Assembly (NCBI GenBank): GCA_964247055.1
Contig: OZ176053.1
Span: 806,001-870,000 of the forward strand
Origin: Paragordius varius
Taxonomy: Eukaryota; Nematomorpha
Reading direction: 5' to 3'
Length of the DNA stretch: 64,000 nt
Below are positions 10,600-24,979 of this stretch, one piece after another (the first letter of the stretch is position 1; every line of letters starts with the position of its first letter). The position numbers and the translations under genes were made by a program. Under the pieces are notes generated by a model. That model saw nothing but the letters and a program-made list of their open reading frames with translations, did no database searches and was not told where the DNA came from.

Positions 10600-13500
10600 G
10601 TATAACGGTACAAAATGAGCTTTTGTACTAAGGCTTTGTCCCAATCATGTTTTAAATAGCTAAAAGTGCGCAAATATATCAATCGGGATGACATCAAATA
10701 AATCAAAATATAGTTAAAAGGTATTTATGTACATGTCTTCTTAACAACTTAAAATTATCCATATTTTTGAACATACAAAATTTTTGGAGGAGTTTGGTAA
10801 ACTCAGATTTGTGTCGAACAAATTACGCAATTTTATTCACCTATCAATATGTAAAAAATATTTGACTTTCTTTCTACATTTTACATAATTCAAAATTGAA
10901 AGTAGGTTTATGATGAAATTTTACAGGTAAGCATAAGTAGTATAATTGCGTATTTGTTTAGAAACACAAGTGGGTTACGGCAGTTTTAACCCTTTATAAA
11001 AGAAAATTATTGAAACAAAAAAAGTTGGATAAAAATAAACAATTTTTTACTTGAATATCCTCCATATTAAAATTTTTTTCGCTCATTACTGTAAAACTCG
11101 TGTTTTAGGGCTTTTCGCTAATAAAATATATCATTGGTTATATGTATGTGTTTTTTATTTGTATGTCGGGTTATTTTTTTTGCCAGCCAGACGGTAATAA
11201 CTAGTTGATTTATACTACCAATGGAATGTTATGTTGCAATAATAAAGTGGCACTTAAATAATTAGTGTTATACCATTTTATAAATTATTTAAAAGACTTT
11301 TTATTTTCAAAAGTAGTCACTATCCCGGTTAGGAATGTATTTGTAACTAGTCCGACCCGACCTTAATTTTATATAGGAATATAATTTATACCTATTTTAA
11401 TAACATGGTCCTTTACTGTAATTTTATAAACAAATAAAATTTAGAAAAAAAGAAAAAAGTAAAGACGTCCGAAGAATAGCAAAACATTACATCCATGATT
11501 CAAAATTTTGATTCCCATCAAAATATTTTGTACAAATAATCAATTAGCAAATATTCCCCTCATTTTAATTATATGTCTTAAACTGTATACATGACATGCA
11601 CAACATTAATCAACATTGTATAGACTTTAATCAATAAATTTAGTTTGTTTCGAGTTTTGATATTGAATGGTTTTTACATAATTAGGTTGATGGAGATTTC
11701 TTAATTATGTTAAATTTGAAATAGCATTTTTTTACAAAATATACCCAGGATAGTAGATGATGGTTGTATACAATGTATTACCGTACCAAAAACATACGCA
11801 CACATATTAACAACTTCCGGTCATTAAATTGTGTGTGTTTTTTTCGATTTTTGGAGCAAGGGGGGTTGGTTAGGATATGGCATCAAAATAAAGCAGTATT
11901 AAAAGATAGATGTTCTTTTTTATTTTAGAATATTTTCTTTCGATTTATTTAACATATTTATTTAATCAAAATTGAAATTTAGATACAATATATTGTTTAT
12001 AAGAGTTAAATATAAACTTTATTATAAGGAAAACGATTACAGTTCAAAAACTAAAACAAAGGATGACAAAAATGTTCCAAAATTTACCTGTACATATATA
12101 TGTGTACATTTTTCGTTATCATATTAATACATGGTACACATACTAAAAATAAATTGTTAAGATTAAAAACATTTTTTGAATATTTTGAGGGGAGTAAATT
12201 TTTTATCTTTTTTTTCGTAATCTTTTTTTCCCTGTTATATATGTATCCAGGCAAATTAAATTTAAAATTGTAATATAATTATTTATAAAATTATCTAATT
12301 GTTTTTAAATAATAAATTAAAATATAATTTAAAATAATTAAATAAAAAAATATTTTATAAACATGCGAGTTTTTCTCAAGTATTTGGCGCGTTTTTGCAA
12401 CATTGTATGTATATATATGTTGATTCTCTAAGTGTGTGTTTCTGTTTTTTTTTTTTCATATTTATACTTACATAATTATTTTCTGTTTTTTATTTTCCGT
12501 TTTTATAAAATAAATAAATATATAAATATATTTTAATCTCTTCGTTTTTTTTGTATACAATTTATAAATCAGGTGGGTTTTTATTCTTAAATATATATAT
12601 AATTTATATAATTTCATATGTTAGCAATAATGTGGAAAAAAGGTTGAAACCTAACCTATTATACACTCTCCCTCTATTCATGCTGCATATTTAATCATAA
12701 ATTCGATTTTTTTCGCTAAAAATTCATATATTATATTAATACTCAATCATTTTTATTTTATTGTAAAAAAATATCTGACAATTCATAATTTATAAACACC
12801 ACAAAAATATCGTACAGTTTAGCTGAAATTATTACTTTTTCCAGATTGTCTTATCAATCAAAAGTAATCGCGAATTATAAACGTCAAATAATTCGATTTA
12901 TACCAGCGAACTAACGTTTTTTTACATTTTCTTGGTTCAAAATAATAATATCGAATTTTAGAAGAAAATTAATTGAATTTTTCCATTTTCTTCGGTATAC
13001 TTTACAGTAATATTTTCATTCAAATTACATATAATCAACAATAGCAAATAATATATGAAAGTTCAACACTAAATAATAATTAATAATATATGCGTTTATG
13101 GCCAAAAGTTCAGATGATTAACCTGCAATTCGAATATTAGAAATGGGATTTTATCAAATGTCAAAAAAAGTTTTAAGGCCTTATGGAATGCTCAATTAAA
13201 AACCAGCTAAAATAGCTCAATAAAACGATATCAAGGTTTATGTTTATTTAAATTAGAAATAATTTCGAATACAAGTTTTTATGGGTTTTGAATTTTTATG
13301 ATGTTTTTAATCCGGCGTGTGTGTGTGAGTCGAAAAAACGGAAGCTTGTATTAAAAAATTTACATTGTCTGTGTTTTCATTCATACACGCAGAAAAAACA
13401 AAAATTATAACATTTATTTAGGCTTAAAACTTTTTTTTTCGAATTAAATATCATTTTTATAATCGCATTAATACTAAAATTGAAATAAAAGTTACATATA

Positions 13501-13670
13501 TAAACAAGTATTGATTACCCTTATAACAATTCAAACAGTTGAAACTCGTTTTCAGATTCAAAAAACCTGCATGAAGGATCTAACTGGTTCAGATAAGCAA
13601 AAAACGGAAAAGTAAATCATTCGACCCTTTTTTTAACCTAAATCCTAAAAAAAACTCTTTCCCTTCTCTA
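10600..13670. other. Gene-poor region upstream of cyclin D
   Basis: Very AT-rich, with poly-T and TA tracts and no exon with coding character. A splice-acceptor-like TTTTCAG near 13555 followed by about 110 bp before the cyclin D start may mark a 5' untranslated exon. No promoter motif stands out. Confidence 0.5.
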
Positions 13671-16600
13671 ATGAATCCTATTTCCGGTGTTCCTGGGGTT
13701 CGTCAACCGTCATGTCTTTATAACAACAATAATAATCCGATAGTTACCATGGCAACATTTTATCCTGGCCAAACGACGCTAACCACAACATTGTGTAACA
13801 ACAATGTTGCAGCATCAATGTGTGAAACTACACCCATAGCTAACGCTCAAAACATGTACGTTAATTATAAAGAGGGAGATTTCCTTCAATCCTTTAATGC
13901 AAACCCGGGGATGGTAAAACGCAAACCTGAAATACTAAAGAACTTACATAATCTAGTTACCATGGCAACTGACCCACCCGCACAAACTTTTAATGTTAAT
14001 ATGGATAATGCCATAAACAGTTTAAATTACCAACAAATTTTTGCGAACCCTAATGCTAACAATAATCAAATCAATGTCAACATTGATGAACTCATTGGTC
14101 AGCTGATTGACCGGAAACGATCTGGGTTGCCATCGCAACCATCTGCTCTCCCAGATTCAACGTATCACATGACTTCAGTATTACACAATTTGTTGGAATC
14201 GGAAAACCGGTACCGACCCTTACCTCATTATTTTGCTGCGGTTCAAACGGAAATTGAACCTTACATGAGAAAAACTTTAGTTACATGGATGTTTGAAGTT
14301 AATTTTTTTTTATAAACAATGTTTAACTTTTTTTTTATTATAACTACTTTACATGAGAAATGTTTTAAATAATGTTTAACAAGTAAGTAAGGAAGAAGCC
14401 CTATAATTTATCTCTCATCAAAATTACATTGTAGTTAAAGTATTTCGAATGAACTCAAAATATCCCAAATACCATTATTTCAAACAAAAAAACTATTTGC
14501 TTTAACTAAACCACCATTGCACCAATTATGCCAAGACTTTTTTGACACATCTAAGCTGTTTTTTAGTCTTTTTGTGTAAATTGCATTCTCAACAAAATAT
14601 TTTTACATATTAGTATTTGTATAATTGGGCTCATTTTCTTTTTTGAGGTGAAAGGCAAAAATGTATGTTTGTAAATACAAAACAATAAGATTACAAGTAT
14701 AATTTATATATGATTTTAACCCAGTTGGTGGTAAATTGGTTAAATATATAATCGTATGTGTGTTAAATAAATTCGTAGCTTAAGAAAAAATTTTTCTGTA
14801 ACTTTCTAGCTAGATTTTGTTTGAGATTCAAGGATATCTTTTCAAATTTTTAACATTGTACAAAGTATCTCTTTATACATATATATGTATCGCAAGAATT
14901 ATGTTTGTCTTTATGCGTTAATATGACTCAAACTTTTTGATAAGAACACAAAGAGCCCGAAAAAATATTTTTAAAACAGCAAAAATTTTATGACACAAAT
15001 CGAAATTCCTTCATACATATGTATAAAAAATGAATCGGTTGAAATGCCTATTTTGTCATATATACCAACCATCTGGTTTTTAATACTTAACTCATAATTC
15101 AAATGTGTTTATAGGTTTTTTTTAAATAGAAAATATAAAATTTATTGTTTTAGTTATTTATATAAAAAATTCCTGCCTACAATTTTGGATAATTAAAAAC
15201 TGTAATGTCGTTCGTTTTTCATGTGACAGTTGACACCGGTCTTGTTAATGTTGCTAAAAAACTTTTCAAAAATTCTAAATAATTATTTAAGTTTTTTGTT
15301 AAAAATTTTTTAGGACTTTTTTATATAGTTTATATATTTTCACTTAAATTCATTCACAAAATTTTGAATGTTCGCACGTGGTTTTACTGTTTTTTATGAA
15401 TGAATGTTATATACTTACAAAAATATTTGAAGCATTTTTGTTTTTCTGCGCACACGCAAATACAAACAACAATTAACATTTTTTACACTTATTTTTATTG
15501 CTAGAGATTATTTTTACAAAATTACTAAAATATATATCAAAGTATTAACACTTGTATACAACACACTCATTTTAGTCCTTCGATTCAAATTGGGGTAGTT
15601 GGATACCCCATGCCTATTTAAAATCAAATATTTTAAAAAGTAGGAGGAAATTGAAACCATGGCAAAATTTTGCACTTAGATAACATCAATAAACCGAAAT
15701 ATATAAAAAATTCTATTCAAAAATATTTGATATTACTTATTTTAAGCTAAAACCGAAAGGTAAAAATTTCGTCAACGTGACATGTGTGAAATAATAAACT
15801 TATAAAATAACACAAAATAAACCGCTTTTTCTATATCTATCAATGTTAGATGTAATTTAAATAAAAAATTTGCTTTAATTTTACCTTTAAAATTACATTA
15901 AGACGATATTTTGCAAAAAAATTTAAAATAAAAATGGCGTCGAAGTAGTTTGACATGGAACTTTTTTTTTCAACACAAAATTTTATTAAGATATTTTGGC
16001 ATATTTATATAATTTTCATTAAGATAGAAGCATAAATTTAAATTGGGACCGTTTCCTTCAGTAGTTTTTTAAAAAATTTAATTTAAATTTAGTCTGGGGT
16101 ATTTAAAATACCCCAATTTGAATCGAAGTGTTAAAAATAAAGTTAAAAGGTTTAAATGTCCAAAATTTTGCGTTCATATAAATATTACGAATTTATCAGC
16201 TAATTACTCAGATACAGTTTTACTAGAAATAATATTATATATGAATAAGACTAAACTTATTCCCGGAAAACTTGGCATTAAATCTATTTTTACGTGAAAT
16301 TTTATCAAAAATTTTCAATTAGTAAAATTTGCCAAATTAATAAATGCTATATAATAATACATCCTATATATCTAAAAGTTTTTCGGTAAACGCACAAATT
16401 TTTCGCAGAAAAAAAAAGTTTGTTAATACCAACTTTTAAACTTGTTGTTGAATTTTTTCCATGATAAAAGTTAAAAATTATAAAATAACATTTTTTTATA
16501 GGTTTGTGAAGAACTTAAACGCAGAAAAGACGTCTTTCAACTGGCCGTTAATTTTTTGGACCGGTTTCTTTCCACGATAAATACGCCAAAATGCAATTTG

Positions 16601-19600
16601 CAACTCCTGGGAACAGCCTGTATGTTACTTGCCTCTAAATTTAAGGAAGCCCTACCTATTAGTTCTGATGTCCTTGTAGTTTATACGGACCATTCGATAA
16701 CACTTACCGACCTATTGGTCAGTCCCATATATGTTTTTATTTTATTTTCCTCTTAGACTATAAAATTTATTTGTAGATAATAAAAAATCAATTTGGATAT
16801 GTAAACTATCGTTATTTCCGTGGTATCATGATAATAACATCTAAGTAAATAATTTAAAAGTTAATTAAAAACTACACTGCTTGTTAGCATTCATCTGTCC
16901 GACCCAACTATTTGACTTGGGATTTTTTACTTATTAATTTTAGTATACATATATCCAACTTTGTAATTTTGCTAAAACAAATGGTAAAAATTAATTATTG
17001 AATCATGTTAAACGTAGTTAATTGAAAATATGTACCCTCTTGAACAGGGGTGGGTGTTCAACACAAATGGCTTTGCGGGCCGCATTTTTCGAATCAAATA
17101 TAATCAAACGAGCTGGCCCCATTCCCCAAATATATGGGCATTAACAATTTTATTAGATTTTAAACATATTAAAATTTTATCATTTTTTTCTACTTTATTG
17201 CCAAAATTCGGAAAATTTATTCAGAAAATTTGTTAATTTTACTTAAACATCATATTATTTTGTATGAAATTTCTCGCAGGCTACATAAGTATTTAGAGGC
17301 CGCGTGTTATGACACCCCTGTTCTTAAACAGCACTTTTTTATTATGTTATAAGCCAAGGTAAAATTGTTTTCATGTTAAAATTTTAACATAGCTAAAATT
17401 CTAGTTTTGATTAATGCATTTCACAAAAATTTTATCTAGCAAACACTTTATGTATATCAAAGAATTTAGTTGACAAAATATTATTAAATGTGCCTTACTC
17501 CATCCTATGCATAAATATTCAGCTGTCTCAAAAGTTTCCAATAAAAACTTAATTTTACAATTTTGTATTTGCTGTTTTTTCTCAAATTACTTTTTCGTAA
17601 TGCTGCTATATTATAGTGAAATAATATATATACTGTGCGGAACCAGGTCATTAACATACATTAAATATATTTTTATAGGTAGGTATGCAATAAAAAAAAT
17701 AACTTTTGACTTTTTTTGCAATGAAATAATATAAAATTTGTTTCGAAAAATTCCCTTTGAAAAAAACGCAAACGAAAATGTTTCAGAATATTTGTGCGTC
17801 TAGGTATGAGAGAGTACAGGTGTAAAAACTTTCAGGGAGATATGTAAATATGCGCTCTTTTTAATAACTTAAAAATATATTCACCTAAGAATGTGTGTTT
17901 TGCCTTTTGCCATAAGTATTAATACCGAATTTAGAAATTATATTGTTGTGCTTTAAACATTAAAAATACATTAAATTAATACTATACGGACAAAAACAAA
18001 TATTTTTTTTTCAAAATTAAACATTTTTAAATCTTATTTTTCCTATTTAAACTTTTTATTTACAATTGTAAAATTTAATTTTGTTACCAATGTAAGCTAT
18101 TTCTGATATAGCAGTTTGAAACAATGACTTACATAAAAAACCAGCATTTTCCATTTTTATAAATATATAGGTCTAAATTAGCGGTCTTTTGAATTATCTT
18201 TATGTTTTTTACGTTTTGTCGGTATAATACCAAAGCATATGATAATAAAACATAATGTAAAAAAAAGTTCTTGAAAAAATTTAAAAAAGTAAAATAAAAA
18301 ATATTATTTTTTAAATTGCCTATAGAAATGGGAAATTTTGCTGGCAAACATATTGGATTGGGATATAGCTGCACCCACGCCCATGACTCTATTGGAACTT
18401 TTCATTCAACAACATTGTTTATTCACAAACATTGTTGCAAAAACCCAACTTAATAATAATAATTCTATTGCTTTTGATAGCTTAAACATTTTGCTGGAAC
18501 AATTTACACAACAATTATCTACCCTGGCTCAATACCTGATTGATAAATGTCTCCTAGGTTTTATTTTTTTTTAATAAATACAATTTTTATCATTTAAATG
18601 TTTTTTTGTGAAAAAATTACAATATATATATATCTAACAACAACAATGTGCGACAGTTTTATTCTAGTTTATGTTTTTAATTCTGTTATTATGTCATCAT
18701 ACCATACTTTTTTTATAAAAAAAACTTTGTATTTATGGTGTGTAATATTATACATATTGAATGAGGATACCAGGAAAATTTTAACGTTACAATCAATCAT
18801 AAACCATATTAGAAATAATTAAAAAAATATGTGTAATATTAATTTTGATAAGTTGTAAACAACTTAAAGTGTCTTTGGCTATGTTCTATTACTAAATTTA
18901 TAAACTTGTTTGTTTCACCACAAATCAAATGCAACAAATATCGTGATTACTGTAATTTAATCTTTTTCATTCTAAAATGGTATATGAAAAGCTCTTTGAT
19001 CTTATCATTGCTTATCTGCACCTATAATCATTTTATTACATAATAATACATTTTGCGTTAGTTAAATACTAACCGGACCGATTGTTATATCAATTTTAAA
19101 CTATAAAACTTAAAATTCAAATATTAGTCGAAACCGGCTTTCTACAAATCCATATTAAGAAAACATAACATTGTTACATTGTTGTATTAACGAATCGCTT
19201 CGGATTTGTTTAATACATAAAAGGCACACATAAAGTGTTAATTTCCTAAGTCGTCCATACTTGAGAAGGGTTAAGTATCGGATATTAAAAATATTTTATA
19301 ATAGCATCAATAAATGTCAACATGATAATTTTGAATAGAATACCACTCTACGCATTTTATTTCAGTTATTTTAATTTTTTAAAAAAAATAAGCTTAATAT
19401 ACATTGCTTTAAAATTTTTACGAATTATTCCATCATCAATTACAATCGATATGGAATTAAAAAGAAAACTATTTGACTCTAAAAGCAATGTGTCCAACTT
19501 TTTTTTTAAAACACTGGCACCCTTTGGAACCGGAATTATTGGATTTAGAAACGTTTTTATGACAAAAATTAAACAGGTATAGGTATCAAATTTTTTTTAA

Positions 19601-21733
19601 ATAGATGAAACCTTTTAATTTACAATAAAACTAAGAAACTATCTTTTTTCTGTGACTAAGTGGTTGGTTTAAAAACAAATAATTGGCGGTTTACGGTTAA
19701 AATTTGTTTTTTAGACCAAAGAAACGGTTATCTATTTTAGTTTAAATTTTTATATTTCATTATGTGAAAAGTTTGGACATTATACATTAGTGATAAACAT
19801 ATGATTAAAGATTTTCAATTGGTTATTTTTAACCGGTCAGACCTAAATCTACCTATATGCCCATTTATAAAAACAGATAATTATATTTTAAAAGCAACTT
19901 TAGTTATTTATAATGTATGAATAATACAGAATATGAATACGCTATGCTAACGACATCTATGCTGACGGCCACATGCCTTTGCCTTGCATTTATCATAACT
20001 CTCATGTGTGGAGATCAGCTGATTCAAATCCTCTCACTATTTTTGTTTGAGAATTGTCAGGGTCGACTTGCTCATAACCGTTTTCAGCTACAAAGTTTTG
20101 AGAAACAATGTTGCGTTTGTGATACTATTTTTCTTTATAACAATAACCTTTCCATGGGCTCAACAACGACGCAACAAACAACAAATTTTATACTAATGCA
20201 ACATTTTATACGACATATCTGTCACCTTGTTGGCCTTAATCTGGTTTTACTTTATAATAATTAATTTTTACCTGAAAACTAATACTGACATAGATATTGA
20301 TAATTTTAACTAGTTTTGGCGTCTTCCTTATATATCGTTTAAAAACTAGGGATTTATATGTTCCCATATTTGACTAAAAACTAATTTATTTTTAACCATA
20401 TATCTACCATTTTATGTAATTTTGTAATTACCTGAATCCAACCATAATATGCAAAAATAAAATTGGGGGAATGTAAACGGAAATTTTATATAGTTTTATT
20501 TTTCGTTAAATTTATCTTTCAAGATTGGTTAAAGGAGCGTTAACCTTCGCTTTCAGAAGCAACTCTCATCGGGAGTATAGACGTTTATTGCTCATTTTAT
20601 ATATATAACATTTTTAAAACATTAATTATATATATGTGGTATAAATTATAAAAAAAGCTAGCCAGCCTCCTTGAAAAGATGTATTGTATGATATGATTAC
20701 AAGGAAATTAACCTCTAATATTTACATTCATCAATCTCAATAAGATGCCAAGAGTTGTTGCATTTAAAACACACGTCGTTTTACGTATTTCAATTAAAAC
20801 CCGGAAACACGAATCCTTATTTTTTAAATAAAATTTAACATATACTAACGAAATTTTAGTTTTCACACAAAATTGATAAATTAGTATTTCAACGTTACAT
20901 CTATGTAAAAATATTGTCATTAAAATAAATGTTTTTTACCTGTGTTACAGAATGCAATGCTGACAAATTTGGTGTCCGTTTCATCACACATTGTAACTAT
21001 CCCAGAGTTATCCCATAAAACTGGTCCAAATTTACCTTGTTTCATTCAAAATATAGCCTCCGTTCTTTTAAACATTGAAATACAACGGAATAATGAGAAA
21101 CAATGTTATAATAATGGCATTAATTCTTCAATAAATTCCGTGACACCCAATCAGTCTGATACCATCACCACTAACAATATTAATTATAATGTTTACCAAA
21201 ATAATGGAAAAACTTTTTCAGTACCTTTGACACCGGAATCTCCTGAGGGACCACCTCCTTTCCTAACCAATCCTGGTGGTGCCGCCATAAATTATCCAAT
21301 CGATTCGCAAAATAACGTGTTGTCTTCCAACAATTTTGACATGGCTCTCGTCGCCATATCACAACGAGCAGCAGACGATATAAATTTGAATGTGGCTAAC
21401 GGCTATTTCTTATTGGATCAAAATGGTCATGATTATTGTCGTCTGCCTGTATCATCATACGATATCCGTTATCAAACACTAATTCAAGCTAACACCTCCA
21501 CAATTTCAACAACAATGTATAACGCCGAAAATGCTCAATTAATCCCTGCTAATCCTAATCAAATCCAAGAAAAACGCTGCACTCCTGATCAACTTCATGC
21601 TAATGAGCCTATGGTCTGTCAGATACAAAATGAAATTCCGGAACCAAAAGAGTTTAATTCAAATGGTTCTGTCATACTAACAACAACAACTAACAGTATT
21701 TATCCCACACCGCCATCTTTTAATAAATATTAA
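13671..21733 (+). CDS. CycD: Cyclin D (G1/S cyclin), five exons
   Basis: Cyclin D activates CDK4/6 in the nucleus to phosphorylate Rb and start S phase. Exons 13671-14297, 16502-16717, 18326-18557, 19930-20243 and 20951-21733 join in phase to about 723 residues, far longer than human D cyclins (about 290). The first cyclin box begins near residue 165 with VLHNLLESENRYRPLPHYFA and MRKTLVTWMFEV, then CEELKRRKDVFQLAVNFLDR, LQLLGTACMLLASKFKE and YTDHSITLTDLL. The second box has KWEILLANILDWDIAAPTPM and EYEYAMLTTSMLTAT. An Asn/Gln-rich N-terminal extension of about 160 residues precedes the boxes, about 50 residues of low-complexity sequence interrupt the second box in exon 4, and the tail is about 240 residues. 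The tail has an LTPESPEG stretch resembling a phosphodegron and ends near YPTPPSF. No LxCxE Rb-binding motif was seen. Confidence 0.92.
15578..16128. repeat. MITE with CTTCGATTCAAATTGGGGTA ends
   Basis: The left end CTTCGATTCAAATTGGGGTA (15578) is mirrored by TACCCCAATTTGAATCGAAG at 16109-16128. The 551-bp interior lacks a reading frame. Related copies lie at 42712-43153 and 53930-54749. It sits in the first cyclin D intron. Confidence 0.8.
16871..17000. repeat. Decayed piece of the hammerhead-ribozyme element
   Basis: The text GCTTGTTAGCATTCATCTGT, then CAACTATTTGACTTGGG and ATATATCCAACTTTGTAATTT parallels the left arm and centre of the 6095-6585 element. On the minus strand the ribozyme core has become CAGATGA and the GAAAC is lost, so it should be inactive. 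Confidence 0.65.
17045..17320. mobile_element. hAT-type MITE, best copy of the GGCCGC family
   Basis: The 276-bp element starts CAGGGGTGGGTGTTCAACAC and ends TGTTATGACACCCCTG. Flanking octamers CTCTTGAA and TTCTTAAA agree at 6 of 8 positions, consistent with an old 8-bp hAT target duplication. Subterminal GCGGGCCGCA and GAGGCCGCGTG blocks are typical of this group. It has no coding capacity and sits in cyclin D intron 2. Confidence 0.75.
17977..18225. repeat. Diverged CAGTAAAAATTG-family MITE
   Basis: ATACTATACGGACAAAAACA at the left and TTTTTTACGTTTTGTCGGTA at the right are the arm remnants. It ends about 100 bp before cyclin D exon 18326-18557. Confidence 0.6.
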
Positions 21734-23472
21734 CTCTAAACCGATATGCGCGCACATCTTTATTTTTTATAAATATCCAAATATGCCAAATTTATTATTA
21801 CATATATGCATCTTTTTGATTAGAGAAAAAACAGGTAAATTAAAAAAGAGATACTTTTTTTAAATTTCTATTATATATACCTCAATTCAATTTTTATATT
21901 CCAAAATGGCTTTGATTTTTATTACTATCCACTATATACAAATGACAAAGTAGTGTTAACATGCCAAAAACTCAAAAAAATGTTACTTTTAAATATTTTT
22001 ATATGCATACCGAACTAATAATATTAATATAATTTAAAAAAATTATCAAAATCAAAAAATATTTATAACTCTTGTATATTTATTCTTATTATTATATGGA
22101 AGCATTTCACCTGTGATACATGTTTTTTTTACAATTTAAACCTTTTTAATTTGTAGCTTCAGAAATATTTTTACATTTGATATTTTTACTTTTGCTGCTC
22201 ATTACAAATTTTTATTGATTGATTTTTAATTATTGAAAACATATTCCTCCCACATTTAACCGTTTGATCAAATTCCATGGTGATTAACTTTATTTTCGGT
22301 GTTTACAAAAAAAATTACCCAAACCCACAAAGCAGAAAAGAGAAAATCCGGATGTAACCCCCCTTTCCTGCCTACACCTATTGAAAAACTTTTCATTTCT
22401 TATTTTTATAATCCGTTGTGAATTTGAAAAAAAACCTGTTTATTACATTAAAGAACACACTCTCATTGGTTAACTTTTCCGGTTTTTCCCGTTTTTTATA
22501 ATTTAAATTTTCTTTATTTTATATGCAACATAGTATGTGTGTATGTATAAATTATATTTTTAAAATAATTTCCATTCTTAACTGATAAGGTTAACACACA
22601 CATACATTTCATCAATTATATTTTTTGGTTTTTATTTTGGCTTTTTATTAAATTTTCATAATATATATATATATATATGAATTTATATTTACCCAAATTT
22701 TTTCACACCGCAAAATGCGTACCTTAGCTGGCGTTTTTCCTTTTCAATGCAAAAATTAAATATAAAAACACTAAGTACGCACTTATTGATTTGATTGCAT
22801 TTTAAGTTGTTTGAAATTCCCGACTATGAAATAACCCCAATACGTCTGTGATATTTGTGATAACACCACAAAAATGGATAATAATTATCCATATTTTATT
22901 TTTTCCTATATATGAATGGTTCCTAATAATTAATGAAAACGCATTTTCCATTATTTTTAATAAACTCTTACAATGCTCTTCTTTTTTAATGGTTTTTTAA
23001 TAGATTTTTAACGATTTTTTATATTCATCCATACCAAGTTAAATTTGAGACTTTTAATAATTAATATTTAAATATGTTTATGAGCATGTCTAATTTATAT
23101 TTATTAAATAGGCGCACTATCATATATATTCCTAGATAGATACAAGCAGCAGTTAACCCGCTTTTTTTAAATATTATCATCCTTCTTTATTAATATTAAA
23201 AACCCAACAATTTTAACCGTATTATAAAACACACATTTTAACTGCATATATCATACTAAAAATATCAATAATACAATAAATACAATATTCAACTTAAATA
23301 CCCCAACCAATAAAAATATATAATTTTATTTGATTTAAATATCTTTAACAAATTTGCTAAATAACCCATATTAGAGGCTAAATTCGAATCACGCAACAAT
23401 ATGTTTAATAGATATATAGCTACCAAATATTTTTTAAAAGCTTTTTTAAATCATCGTTAAAACAAATAAATA
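21734..23472. other. Region downstream of cyclin D
   Basis: Presumed 3' untranslated and intergenic sequence. An AATAAA overlaps the end of the coding region at 21722-21727, and others follow. A pure TA tract lies near 22660. No further gene or repeat was recognised. Confidence 0.5.
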
Positions 23473-23767
23473 CCGTAAAAATTGAATTATACGGACAAAA
23501 CGTAAAAATATAAAGACAAATACTTTTATCTAAAAGACAATGATACTTTTCTAAAACCTTAATTTTTCCTATATAAATTATTTAATTATACAATTGTGAA
23601 ATATATAATTGATTGTTTTACCAATATACATCTCTATTTCATACTTTGCACATTTAAACAATGATATAAATTATAAATTATAAAACCTAAGATTCAAAGA
23701 TTATGATTTTCTTTTAGAAAAAGATTTTTGCCTTTACGTTTTGTCCGTATAATTCCAATTTTTACTG
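23473..23767. repeat. CAGTAAAAATTG-family MITE
   Basis: Starts CCGTAAAAATTGAATTATAC and ends GTATAATTCCAATTTTTACTG-like. It is full length, with core and both arms intact. Confidence 0.85.
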
Positions 23768-24092
23768 TAATATCAACAAAATCGTTGGTTTCTATAAGGA
23801 TTAAAACTACCAACGAATGTTAGAAAGTGAACAAAAGATATTTTTAGTGGAATTGTATCACTACAAATAATTGTGACGTACTCAAGAGGGTAAAACGATT
23901 AATTTTGAACGATAAATGGTCATATCTGCGTTTTTGCCAACTTTTTTAAAATTATATTAATTTAATTTGAGTTTTAATAATCTATTATTTATGTGTGTTA
24001 TTAAAACACAATATTTTTTTATTATAACAGGAATAGTGGACTTCTACGCATCTATACATATGACATTATCCACATCATGACCCTAAAAAATA

Positions 24093-24341
24093 TTGCATTT
24101 ACAATTCAACGCTTAAACAATTCAAATTCACCCTAAAAATAAATTATGTGTGTTTTGGCTACTATAAACTCATTTTTAATAAAAAATATATTATGGCATT
24201 TATTATTTTTTTTTAGTATTATATTAATTTTAAACAAATTGCTTTTTTATATAGATAATTTTTAACTTAAAAAAACACATAATTTAGTTTAGGGTGAAAT
24301 TGAATTCTTTCGAGGGTAAATTTGAAACGTAAATGGTATAT
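24093..24341. repeat. Short-armed foldback-type MITE
   Basis: Starts GCATTTACAATTCAACGCTT with only two arm units. The right end is GGGTAAATTTGAAACGTAAA then TGGTATATA. It is the smallest foldback copy in the window, which suggests that arm length varies by unit number alone. Confidence 0.75.
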
Positions 24342-24979
24342 AAAACTATTTTTTTATTAAAATTAAATTTATAAATTATATTAAATACTAGTATCAAATA
24401 AATAACCATGATCGAATTACCAATTATTTTTGGTTTCTTTTATGAGGGTTTTGGGTGAGGGATAATGTTTTCAACTTTAAATAAACAATCAATCGTAAGT
24501 TTAATATTAGGGCCTTATTTAAATATTGGAAGAGTGCATGATAGCATACATAATCTAATTTGTTAATAGGCCCTGTGGTATTCTAAAAAAGCTTAACTGT
24601 AATGTATTCTTGAAAATTATGGTTATAATATATATTTTTGTGCAAGGATGATTAATTTTGAGCCAATAAAATTTCGCCTCTGTATTTGTTCATATCGAAA
24701 AAAAACAAAAAATCCAAACAATATCTACTATAATTTAAGGGCCTTCAACGATATACTGGCAAAAAATGTTTGGTTTTAATGGCAAACTTGCTATACATGA
24801 ATTGTATTATAAAATTAATCAACAGAAGATTTTTTTTGCAATTTTGCAAAAGATTTTAAAGAAAAGAACGTTAGCCTAATTGGGTGTGATTTATATTTAG
24901 CCGTTAAGGACTAAGATTTAAATCGGTTTAATATTTGAAAAAGAGATTACAATCCAAGCTAGGCAAAAAATTTTACATA
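24342..24979. other. No recognised feature
   Basis: AT-rich sequence without coding character or a repeat match to the families listed here. Confidence 0.5.

Noticed and set aside
18598-18822. Further open frame in cyclin D intron 3
   Set aside because: AT-driven composition (Tyr, Ile, Phe, Leu) with no splice context.
19322-19582. Open frame in cyclin D intron 3 containing MELKRKLFDSKSNVSNFFFK
   Set aside because: The flanking cyclin D exons already join in phase without it, and it matches nothing in cyclins.
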